Shown here piece by piece: positions 55,258-64,000 of a stretch of 64,000 bases of DNA (the stretch's first letter is position 1; each line of letters starts with the position of its first letter). The stretch is from Pyricularia pennisetigena (Eukaryota > Ascomycota > Sordariomycetes > Magnaporthales > Pyriculariaceae): assembly GCF_004337985.1 (NCBI RefSeq), contig NC_043742.1:3334176-3398175 (forward strand), in the 5' to 3' direction. The notes beneath the pieces were generated by a model. It was not told the origin of the DNA. It did not search any database and was given only the letters and a program-made list of their open reading frames with translations. Position numbers and translations under genes: made by a program.

Positions 55258-57655
55258 TTATTTATTATATAAAATAATAAACAAATTATCGAGTGGATAC
55301 GTTTTATTTATTTGTTTATCGTTATTTTCTGCACCGTTATTAATATTCGTATAGGATAATAGATCCTTATGCAAAGGTCCGGGTACTGATTTGGTTAAAA
55401 AATCAGCTATATTTAATTTAGTTGGTATATATTTCAACTCAACTAAATTATGATTTATAGTTTCGCGGCTAAAATAATATATTATATTGATATGTTTAGA
55501 TCTTTTATGAAATTCCGGGTTTTCCGCGAGTTTTATGGTAGACGTATTATCCATTAAAATTAAAGGGGTTTTAATATTAAAGCCCAATTTTAAATTATTA
55601 TTTATATAATTTAGCATATTGTTTAAATATATGGTTTTTTTAACGGCGTCCCGTAAAGCCATATACTCAGCTTCAGTCGACGATAAAGCTACCGTTTTCT
55701 GAAGTTGAAAAGTCCAACTTATTATATTGTTATCGTTATTTATGTTATAACTGTTGGACAGGTTAAATATATATCCAGTAGTGGAACGTTTTTGATTTAG
55801 GTCGTTAGCCCAATCAGAGTCTGTATATCCCTTAATAAATAATATATTATCGTTATTTTGGCTTTTATCCTGCAGGTTTATATTATTTATATTATTTATA
55901 TTATTTATTAACTTTTCGTTAACGTTATTTTTATTGGATCCGTTATTGTTAACGTTATGTTGGGATATATTATTAACGTTATATTGTAGGCCAAAAGTGG
56001 GATTTTTTAGCAGATATTTAAAAACATTTTCAAGAATTTTGAAATGTTCAGCCCCAGAATTAGCCATAAACCTGGCGGCTAGGCACGTGCAATATATTAT
56101 ATTTGGGCGGCTTTTTATTGCTAAATATAGTAGTGAGCCTACTTTCTGTTGGAAATTTTTGATTTCCTCTTTTGATGCTTTATGTTTATTTATATCGAAT
56201 TTTAAACCTGGTACCCCCGGAATGGTAGAAGGTTTTTCGTTATTTATAATATTAAATTTATTTAATATTTTATTAGTATAATTTTCCTGGCTAATAAAAC
56301 CGGTTTTATTGTTTTTATTTATGGTTATCCTGTTACCCAAAAAATTGGACACAGGTCCCATATATTTTATTTTTATATATTTGGATAATCTTTTATAAAA
56401 AATATCCAATAACGATAAATTAGCATTAAATGCCAAAATATCGTCGAAGTGGCAAACTATAATAATGCCAAAAAATTGGCTATTATTATCTTAGTTTATA
56501 TATACGCCTTCGTCGTATGGGAAAACAGTAAAACCTAACTTTATCAGCGTTTTGGTAAGGTATTTATACCAAAGTTTAGGCGCTTGTTTTAGACCATACA
56601 GGGTTTTATTTAATTTACCCATTTTATTTATATATTTTTTATCTGTATATAGCCCTGTAGGTAACTTTATATATATTTCGGTATCGATATCTGCGTGTAA
56701 AAACGCGTTTTTAACGTCATATTGAATAACGTACCACCCTTTATGTAATGCTAGCATTATAAGTATATGCCAGGTTTTTGTTCTACAAGTTGTAGAAAAG
56801 GTATCCAGGTAATCAACACCCATAATTTGGTGGAATCCCTGTACTACCCATCTGGCTTTATAACGATACCGTTTATTAATATCCGTAATAAAACGAATAT
56901 TATTTATATTATTTAAGGGTTTTTTTTTTTAAAAACCCAGCGCCCAGTTATAGCTATTTTATTTGGAGGTAAATCCGTTATAGTAAAGGTATTGGATTCT
57001 GTTAAGCTATTATTTTCGTTTTTGCAAACCTGCAGCCAATTTTCCCAATTTTGGCTTTCCATGGCTTGTTTATAGGTATTCGGTTCTATTAACGAATTTG
57101 TTATTAATACGTAATTATCTTCGTTAAAATTAAATTTTAACGACTTATTAATATCACGTATCGTGAATAAAACGTCATTATATATTTTATATTTTGCAGA
57201 ATTTATAGGGGGTTTATTTTTTATGTTTATTTTTATAGACGAATTGTTAGCTGCTTGGGGATTATTGTTATTGGTAATAACGTTGTTTTTATCAGCATTA
57301 TTAACGTTATTCGCGTTATTAACGTTATTAATGTTATTTTTATCAACGTTATTATTTTTATTTATATTTGTATTATTTACTGGATTTACCTCGAAATCTG
57401 GTAAAAAAAATTCGACCTCGTTTATATTATTATTATTTATAATGGTATTTTCGTTGTTTATATGTGGATAAAATTTATCCGTTATAAAGGTAATATTTCT
57501 GACCAGGAGACATTTCCTTTTGTATGGGTCCCATATTTTATATATCTTTATATTAGGTGTAAAACCTACTAAAATACCAATTTTATTTCGAGGTTCAAGC
57601 TTCTCTTTATCATAGTTATCGTTATAGTAAATAATACATCCCCAAGGTTATATAT
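55258..57655 (-). pseudogene. Copia-2b reverse transcriptase and RNase H, decayed
   Basis: RT block 56491-56823: VDYLDTFSTTC, YDVKNAFLHADIDTEIYIKL, TLYGLKQAPKLWY. The next frame (55258-56436, 392 residues) begins LAFNANLSLLDIF just after the VCHFDD block. It contains GSLLYLAIKSRPNIIYCT, GYTDSDWANDLNQKRS, STEAEYMALRDAVKKTIYL and FLTKSVPGPLHKDLL, that is RT thumb and complete RNase H. The TAA at 56493-56495 (shared with 2a at 37201) separates the frames. The Asn-rich linker at 57160-57480 precedes RT. Confidence 0.92.
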
Positions 57656-59030
57656 AATTATTTACGTGAATTGCATTATTATTTATATTATTTTCATTTA
57701 TATTGTGAAATATATTGGCTGGCGTCTGCATATTTAAAGCCGTATGTGGGGTGTTATTATATAGGTATACAGCGGTTAATAAAGCCTTACCCCATAAATA
57801 GTTAGGTGTTTTGCTATTAAATAGCATAGCGCTAACTTTATTAAATAGGGTTAAATTTATACGTTTTATTAACCCATTTGGCTCTTTTGTATATGCAGGC
57901 GTAAAATGGTGTATAATACCGTTATTCTGTAACGCAATTTTAAATTGGTTATTTATATATTCGCCTCCATTATCGGTAAAGAACTCTTTTATTGTTCTTT
58001 TACCATTTATATTAACGGTATCATTATCCATTTGTTTCTTATATATATTGAATGCCTTTAGGGCATCAGCCTTTGTTTTTAACAATGCAACACGTAAATA
58101 ACGTGACTTTTTATCCAAAAACGTTATATAATATTTATAATAATTATACGTGGGTGGATTTATGGGTCCACCTAAATCGGAATGGATTTTGTCTAATATA
58201 TTATAATTTATAATATTTGCAAAAGTCCTGTTTATTCTCCGATTGGATTTTGCAGCTAAGCAAATCTCACACGTATATTTATTATAATTATATATATCGT
58301 TTTTGGATATTTTTATTTTATTTATTTTTATTAACTGCAATAGGGGTGTTAACCCTATATGCCCATATTTAACGTGTAGTTTATATATTGCATTGGAAGA
58401 AATATCGTTATTATTCGATTTTTCTTCCGCATATAATATACAATTATTTTCCACAATTTGGGTAGGTAGGATATATAGCCCATTATTTTTATAACCTTTT
58501 GTTATTTTATGTTTATGTTTTTTATGTATCACTATCACTTTATTGTTTATAAAGGTTATAATATAGTTATGTAGTTGTGCAATAGAGAGTATATTGAACC
58601 CAAATTCTGGTACATAATACACGTTATTTATGATTTCTGTTATACCTGTATTATTGAACTTGACTTTTATAGTTCCCATCTTATTTATATTTAAATGGGA
58701 AACATTACCCCATTTAACAGTCGTATTTATATTTTTAACGTCTGTTAAATATTGTATATTGCAACATATATGAATTGTTACTGCACTGTTTATAATAAAA
58801 TTGGAGGATTTTATAATAGAGTGCAATACAATATGTGGATTAAAGTCAGAATAAATTAAATTTGGAACAAACGTTGTAAAACAGTAATGTCCCAAATTCA
58901 AATAATCAGCTTTATTCCCGTTATTGGGGTAATTATTATTATAATTATAATTATAATTATAATTATAATTATTAATGGGTAAAGAATTTACCTTATTATT
59001 AACCTTATTGAAGGTTAAAAGTTCATTCAA
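57648..59030 (-). pseudogene. Copia-2b protease and integrase (460 residues), mutated
   Basis: Open from 59030 to 57648. Protease FIINSAVTIHICCN again has Asn for the catalytic Asp. GAG-pre-integrase: YKLHVKYGHIGLTPLLQL and CEICLAAKSNRRINR. Integrase: KIHSDLGGPINPP, FFTDNGGEYINNQF and EPNGLIKRINLTLF, so the catalytic Glu is Lys (GAA to AAA), whereas 2a keeps Glu. The TAA after NNYI is shared. Thus an open reading frame need not mean an active enzyme. Confidence 0.92.
58930..58975. repeat. (ATAATT)n microsatellite in Copia-2b
   Basis: A short run of taattataattat units inside the Asn/Tyr-rich start of protease; Copia-2a has fewer units (34740-34765), so 2b gained residues NYNYNYNYN here. Confidence 0.8.
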
Positions 59031-59693
59031 CGATACGGTATAATGTTTATTAATATTATCCTCACCACGACATTCATTTAAAATATTGGCAAAAAATAAA
59101 TCTACCGTATATTTATCTGAATTATGCCGTAGCTTTTGAATAATATTTTGTGCAAAAAAGGTCCAATTTTGATTTAAAATATTTAATACCCAGGTTATAA
59201 TAACCTTATTTTAAGTAATTAAACCTTTAGATTTTAAAACTAAATATAATTTTTTTATTTTATTCAAATAAACCTCGATATTATTGAGCGATTCTGGTAC
59301 AGCCGAATAAAACTCCTTTAATAAAAGGAAATACGAAGTATAACCTTCAGGATTATATATATTTTTTAATTTATTCCAGGCTTCGTACGCAAAAGTGCAT
59401 TTTTTTATATATAAAAAAGGTTTATTATCGCACAGTGATTTTATAAAGGCTAAAGCCAGCGTATTTTTGTTTGTATAATCCAGAGGTTTAAGGGTATTAC
59501 TACCATTTTGGATACCATTGGGGATACCAGTGGGTTCCATGTTATTATTAGCATCGAAGCTAATAATAATTCCCTCCTTTTGCTCCAGGGTACATGCGAA
59601 TCCCTTTACTTCCAAGGCCTCTTAAGCACGAATAACCCAAATAACGTAATTCTCGGTGCCCTTTAGGCTTACCATTGTATCGAAGGTAGCCAT
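59031..59693 (-). pseudogene. Copia-2b gag (UBN2-type), decayed
   Basis: ATG complement at 59691-59693. Frame 59211-59615 matches 34094-34498 of 2a with LKNIYNPEGYTSYFLLLKEF. Stops TAA at the positions of 34088 and 34496 are shared. The 34570 position is CAA here, so that stop is private to 2a. Confidence 0.85.
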
Positions 59694-60066
59694 TTTAAAT
59701 AAAGGGTCTTTTATTTGTATTGTATTTCGGTAACGGTCGGGATTGGGGTCGAAAGGGTTATTCGGTTAAATAGGTTTTGGAAAGAGCTTTCGGATGGTAT
59801 AGGTCTCGTATCGATAGGACGAATAGCGGTGAAGATATAGGCGAGTGTTTGTTGAGGTATATAAGTAGGTATAGGATGGTGCAATATAACGGTCGGGTTT
59901 TCTCGACGGCGCGTGCGATTCCGGTTTCGGCAATTATACCGTTGGATAAAACGTGAATAGAGCTATCGAATGGTATAAGGCTCGGGATAATCCGAGATAG
60001 GGTTGAAAAATAATTGATGGATTTGATGGTATTGGTATCGGTATCGATTTCGTTGGTATGAGCTAA
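59694..60066 (-). other. Copia-2b leader, no clear gene
   Basis: Inverted match of 33643-34015. It shows more C-to-T changes and no convincing frame. Confidence 0.55.
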
Positions 60067-60081
60067 TCCGGGCTTATAACC
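60067..60081 (-). promoter_or_regulatory. Copia-2b primer-binding site
   Basis: TCCGGGCTTATAACC abuts the LTR edge at 60082, identical to the Copia-1 and Copia-2a sites. Confidence 0.6.
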
Positions 60082-60743
60082 TGTAAGGAGGTTACGAAAT
60101 AGAATAAGTTTAATCTTAAACGCGGGGAAAAGTGGATTACATATAAGGCTGATGGAACGTTGAAATGGCAGATAACCGTCTGCTAGCGGGTAATAGAGAT
60201 GATATATTGTTATTGTTGCACAATTGATTCGTTAAATCGTTGAATTAATAAAGGTTATAAAGGTGATAAATTTAAGGCTAAGTTAGGAATTACGTGTTCG
60301 AATCCGTAGGTGCAGATTTTCGATCCGGATGTCCGGAATGCGGGGTCACGTCATATGATTTGGCCTTATTCATATGACTAACCTGCCGACCTATTGAGCC
60401 TAACGGCCCATTAAGCCTAACGGCTTATTGTGCTTATGCATGGACAGAAAATCTGCGACCACAACGGGATTCGAACCCACGCACTTCAACGTATATATAA
60501 TATAAATTATGGTACGTGCATTATACCACTAAGCTAGATTAAGTATGACGTATTTGTTTTGTTGTTGAAACTATGAACAAAGACGTGATATATAAAGCTT
60601 TGTGTGTATAAACGCGTATACGTTTTATTTGTTATTTATTTATTTATTCGATGCAGGGTGACTAAGAAAATTAGCCCGTGCTAGCCGTTATAAGATAATG
60701 CAGGGTAGCTAATATAATTAGCCCTGCGCTAGCCATGTTCACA
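60082..60743 (-). repeat. Copia-2b 5' LTR (662 bp)
   Basis: Starts TGTAAGGAGG (G-to-A in the terminal repeat) and ends GTTCACA. The base after it begins GATTT. Confidence 0.93.
60455..60545 (-). other. tRNA-like module in Copia-2b 5' LTR
   Basis: B-box complement GGATTCGAACC at 60467-60477 and A-box complement CCACTAAGCTA at 60526-60536; both are intact. This is one of the least changed copies. Confidence 0.62.
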
Positions 60744-61180
60744 GATTTAAGTATAAGGAAATCTTTAAAAGGATACATAATAATGCTATTCGACGAGCTT
60801 TTAACTGGAGGGCGGTAAGGTAAACCACGGTAATAACGTTTACAATAAAGGTAAAACTATACGCACTATCGAAAACGGCCAAAAAACTATAGCCCTAAAA
60901 CGGATTTTTAAAGAAATACACTTAGATTTGGGCCAGTTTTCGATTTTATATTGCGAAATTAGAGGAACGATTCACCTAATCGTTAATAAAAATTCTCGTA
61001 TTCATACTAACCTGCGTTATATAGATATAGAGAATATATAATCTAAACAGGAACACGCCGAAAAGAATTGCCACGTTATTTACCTGTAAATAAATGTTAT
61101 ATTTGCAAATGGATTTACCAAATTATTATCGATTTTCAAATTCGAACATTTTAAAACGTTTCTGAATTTTTATAACGTTT
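60744..61180 (+). pseudogene. Copia-C RNase H, 3' end, displaced by inversion
   Basis: From 60749 the frame reads LSIRKSLKGYIIMLF (the R-S-x-x-GY block of copia RNase H). Then SILYCEIRGTIHLI (the CDNxxxI block), LRYIDIENI (the LRHVDI block), and FANGFTKLLSIFKFEHFKTF (the ADGLTKxL tail). It lacks its start, which is at 39112-39290 on the minus strand. After removal of one GATTT copy the two halves join in frame (FGDD-LSIRKS). Strong support for the 15.5 kb inversion. Broken by stops and inactive. Confidence 0.82.
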
Positions 61181-61904
61181 AATAAAACTTGCAAGGGAGT
61201 TTGGAAATACGGTAAAAAGTACAATATTAAATAACGCGAATTCAACCTATTAAAAAAAGAATAACGAATATATAAAACAACGAATATTTAGGGCCGAAAC
61301 CCACCCATAAAGGAACCAAATCACCGGCGTTAGCGCCGCCAGGAAATAATGTAAAATAAATACCCGTAATAGATTAAGTATTAAAAGTCGCACCTATTAC
61401 CGCCGGTACCCCACCTATAATAATTAACCCCGATCCCATTCAAATATTATTAAATGGCTTTTTTTTACGTCTTACGGCGTAAAAAAATATTAAAAACCTT
61501 TCTTACGGGTTTTAACGCAAAAATACTTTTCGTTTGGAAAATGACCAATCTTTTCGCTTGGGATTCGGTCCAATCCCGGAAATAATACGTAAACACGTTC
61601 CGAAAAAATTGAATTTTTCTAACGGGGCTACGCGGCGATATAAAAAACGTTTAATCCAGGTCGCGCGCGGCGCATTTAAAAAACCCCCAATTGGGAAAAA
61701 AAACAGGTTTACCCGTTTCGGCAATTCCAATAACGCGGTAAGCGCGTTCCTCGAATACGGGAGCGCACGCCGGGTTAATTAACGTATAAACCGGTCGTAA
61801 TTCCGGATAAATAGTTTTTCGTACACCCGAAATATAATACCGGGCGATTTATATAATCGTTTGGGCGTATAGGACGGGGGCGAAAACGACGCGATTACGG
61901 TACG
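61181..61904. other. no gene recognised
   Basis: Sequence after Copia-C. A short plus frame at 61534-61782 (Lys/Arg-rich, GPIPEIIRKHVPKK) and an opposite frame (61512-61730) both look ordinary, and I cannot choose. No Copia-C LTR was recognised. Confidence 0.4.
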
Positions 61905-62563
61905 TGTGAACATGGCTAGCGCAGGGCTAATTATATTAGCTACCCTGCATTATTTTACAACGGCTAGCACGGGCTAATTTTATTAGTCACCCTGCATCGA
62001 ATAAATAAATAAATAACAAATAAAACGTATACGCGTTTATACACACAAAGCTTTATATATCGCGTCTTTGTTCATAGTTTCAACAACAAAACAAATACGT
62101 CATATTTAATCTAGCTTAATGGTATAATGCACGTACCATAATTTATATTATATATACGTTGAAGTGCGTGGGTTCGAATCCCGTTGTGGTCGCAGATTTT
62201 CTGTGCATATATAAACACAATAGGCCGTTAGGCTTAATGGGCCGTTAAGCTCAATAGGTCGGCAGGTCAGTCACATAAATAAGGCCAAATCATATAACGT
62301 GACCCCGCATTCCGGACATCCGGATCGAAGATCTGCACCTACGGATTCGAACACGTAATTCACAACTTAGCCTTAAATTCATCACCTTTATAACCTTCAT
62401 CGATTCAACGATTCAACGAATCGATTATGCAACAACAATATATCATTTCTATTACCCGCTAACAGACGGTTATTTGCCATTTTAACGTTCCATCAACCTT
62501 ATACGTGATCCACTTTTCCCCGCGTTTAAAATTAAGCTTATTTTATTTCGTAACCTCCTCACA
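61905..62563 (+). repeat. solo LTR of Copia-2 (659 bp)
   Basis: TGTGAACATGGC to CTCACA, three bases shorter than the others. Left flank gtacg and right flank ctacg agree at 4 of 5 positions. No internal sequence follows on either side. It is likely the product of LTR-LTR recombination. Confidence 0.9.
62105..62198 (+). other. tRNA-like module in the solo Copia-2 LTR
   Basis: A-box TAGCTTAATGG at 62112-62122 and B-box GGTTCGAATCC at 62171-62181. So all five Copia-2 LTRs in this window carry a perfect B-box. Confidence 0.6.
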
Positions 62564-62754
62564 CTACGTATATTAACTCGCAACGTTTACAAATATATAT
62601 TTTAAAATAAGGGAAATATTTACGAAACGGACGGGGCGGTCGTCGTTATCCTTTTTTTTTTTATTTTCCTCCTCCTTTTTAATTTCCTGTTTCCACCTTT
62701 TTTGTATTTTTCGGTTTTTATATATATAATTAATATTACCCCACGTTTTTTAAT
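62564..62754. other. AT-rich stretch with a pyrimidine run, no gene
   Basis: A T/C-rich run (about 62651-62705) reads Lys/Glu-rich on the minus strand and may be a low-complexity tail of the next entry. Confidence 0.4.
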
Positions 62755-63093
62755 ATGCCCGGAAACGGTTTTCAAAACGGCGGCCTAGGTAAACGCGGGG
62801 GCAGATTTGGTAATAGCAGGGGTAATAACGGGGGTAGGGGCGGATTCCGTAAATTTTTCCTCAGCGGCGGGGGGCGTAACGGGGGCGGGTACGGTAAAAG
62901 GTGCAAAAATGCAGCGGGGGCGGGCGCAGGGTCGGTAAAACCCCCAATTATTGGTGTTTCAGTAATAATTTCCTCGGTTTGCGTTTCGGAAATTACCGTT
63001 TTAACGGCGATAACGGCGGGGGCCACGTTAATAACCGTAAAAACGGCGCCGGCGGCGACGGTAAAAAAGATTTATATTTTACCGTTAATTTAA
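62755..63093 (-). pseudogene. Pro/Ala-rich low-complexity coding remnant
   Basis: A GC-richer island. On the minus strand one frame reads VPAPVTPPAAEEKFTESAPT and then PVITPAITKSAPAF, a Pro/Ala/Thr-rich pattern that I consider more protein-like than the Gly/Arg-rich plus frame (GNSRGNNGGRGG). Both are low-complexity, so strand choice is weak. No domain is visible. Confidence 0.35.
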
Positions 63094-63837
63094 CGCTATA
63101 AAATTAATGGTAAAATAAATTATACCCGTTGGTCTTTAACTTTTTATTGAGAAAATTGAAAAACGCGTTGCAATTGCAGCGTTTCGGTGGTATTAATTCG
63201 TTTATATATAGGGTGCGCGTTAATTATATCGCACGTTCGGAAATTCGCTATAGCGTAGGTAAGGATTTATAATTATGCGCGCTTTTCGGCGCGACCAAAT
63301 CGATTCCCGTTAATAGGAGTAAAAAGAAAATTATTTTATACCCGTTAATTAGCGTTTAACCGTTATTTAGCGTACACCGCGGTTTGCGCGCAGCGTAACC
63401 CGCCAAATAAACGAAAAAAACCTATTTTTATTATTATTATTATTGTTATTAATATTAATAGGCGCGAAAATTGTTAAACGTAGAACGCAGGGCGCAGGCG
63501 ATTTTTTACGAATTGGTTATTTGGGTATAAAATGGAATTTAAAATTAAAATTCAAATTTAAAAAAGCGAACGAAATATATATTCGCGATGCGTTTACCAA
63601 TTTTATTACCAATAATTATCGTTATTTATATAATAAAGGGTATAATATTACGGATTCGCCGCCATTATAAGGGGTTTACCGCCTGCGTTAAATATAATAG
63701 GAAACGCTAAAAGTTGGTAAAACCCGTTTACGGCGCGCGTTGCACCGCTACCGTTTATTAGCATTATAATTTTTTTTATTTACGGAAACAAATGTATATG
63801 AATATTGGCCGTGAAGATTGTATATAATAATATAAGC
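63094..63837. other. no gene recognised
   Basis: AT-rich, with a (TTA)n run at 63427-63445. A plus frame at 63443-63670 has RRTQGAGDFLRIGYLGIKW, but nothing resembles a known family. Confidence 0.4.
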
Positions 63838-63870
63838 AGTTAATTTTGCTCATTTACGCAAAATTAACTG
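63838..63870. other. hairpin before a G-run
   Basis: TTAATTTTGC (63841-63850) pairs with GCAAAATTAA (63859-63868) around an 8-base loop; two more pairs form across a one-base bulge. It lies immediately before GGGGGG. Confidence 0.75.
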
Positions 63871-64000
63871 GGGGGTGTGTTGCAAAAATTTGGTATTATA
63901 TAATTAAAGGGATTTAGTTAGCGTCATATATATTATAAAAACGCTGCCACGCTAGTTAGCCTAGATAGCGCACCCTACCTGATTATATGGTTTTCCTACC
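63871..64000 (+). mobile_element. possible start of another retrotransposon LTR (PPT + TGTTGC)
   Basis: A purine-rich ggggggtg is followed at 63879 by TGTTGCAAAAATTTGG. That pattern (PPT then TG) resembles the 3' LTR starts of Copia-1 and Copia-2. The window ends before the other LTR edge, so this is only suggestive. Confidence 0.3.

Larger units (their letters stand above)
54584..60743 (-). mobile_element. Copia-2b, UBN2-gag Ty1/copia retrotransposon
   Basis: 6160 bp, LTRs 54584-55245 and 60082-60743 (662 bp each), near-identical to Copia-2a in the opposite orientation. Flanks ttcca (left) and gattt (right) are the reverse complements of the two flanks of Copia-2a. The pol is more open than in 2a: 460- and 392-residue frames. 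Some stops are shared with 2a and some are not. Confidence 0.95.

Noticed and set aside
57163..58101. Hydrophobic plus-strand ORFs that look like membrane proteins
   Set aside because: Opposite strand of the Asn-rich linker and integrase of Copia-2b; AAT/AAC runs read as Leu/Ile/Val on the other strand.
1..64000. CRISPR array, bacterial operons, rRNA genes, replication origins
   Set aside because: No regularly spaced short repeats with unique spacers, no ribosome-binding-site-led gene runs and no rRNA-like conserved blocks were seen; the repeats present are LTRs, arms and simple repeats.

Overview
The window looks like an AT-rich, gene-poor block of a filamentous ascomycete (Pezizomycotina) genome, probably repeat-dense or subtelomeric. 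Nearly every base belongs to decayed transposable elements or to decayed helicase and accessory genes. Stops are mostly TAA or TAG where relatives keep CAA or CAG, and catalytic Asp/Glu codons are changed by G-to-A. That is the signature of repeat-induced point mutation (RIP). No intact cellular gene was seen. Family names used here (Copia-1, Copia-2, Copia-C, Gypsy-1, Gypsy-2) are local labels.

Left part. 1-1204 is the 5' LTR and leader of a minus-strand Copia-1 copy whose body lies outside the window; an 11-base N gap sits at 372-382. 1205-11283 holds a giant inverted repeat with about 4 kb arms at 3008-7032 and 7263-11283. Each arm carries a decayed RecQ-like DEAD-box helicase gene, and the two are divergent. 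A second, unrecognised gene lies downstream of the helicase in each arm. 11284-13737 is the 3' half of a minus-strand Copia-1, fused head-to-head to a plus-strand Copia-1 (13738-27894) that lost its 5' LTR. The 3' LTR of the plus copy is split by Gypsy-1 (20284-27529, chromodomain Ty3/gypsy element, minus strand, target duplication ATTTA).

Right part. 27960-32165 is a decayed SNF2-type helicase gene. It converges on a DUF6589-like gene that has been cut in two (32540-32965 minus, and 51803-54583 plus). Copia-2a (32966-39111, plus) and Copia-2b (54584-60743, minus) are two copies of one UBN2-gag Ty1/copia family with 662-bp LTRs. Between them lie an older copia element (Copia-C, minus) and Gypsy-2 (42819-50057, target duplication CTAAA) inside it. 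The flanking target duplications of Copia-2a and 2b are swapped: tggaa/aaatc on 2a, and their complements on 2b. The interrupted RNase H of Copia-C and the DUF6589-like frame both become continuous if 39112-54583 is flipped. So this 15.5 kb block was inverted by recombination between the two Copia-2 copies. A lone Copia-2 LTR lies at 61905-62563, and the right edge may be the start of another LTR.

Other points of interest: every Copia-2 LTR contains a tRNA-like module with A-box and B-box; Copia-1 has a different tRNA-like module with a paired acceptor stem before its 3' LTR; both copia families share a 15-nt primer-binding site that fits a half tRNA-Ile(UAU); the RecQ and DUF6589-like genes share a 49-nt leader; and the gypsy elements carry an antisense coiled-coil ORF. 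All calls rest on reading the sequence by eye; no alignment or database search was possible.
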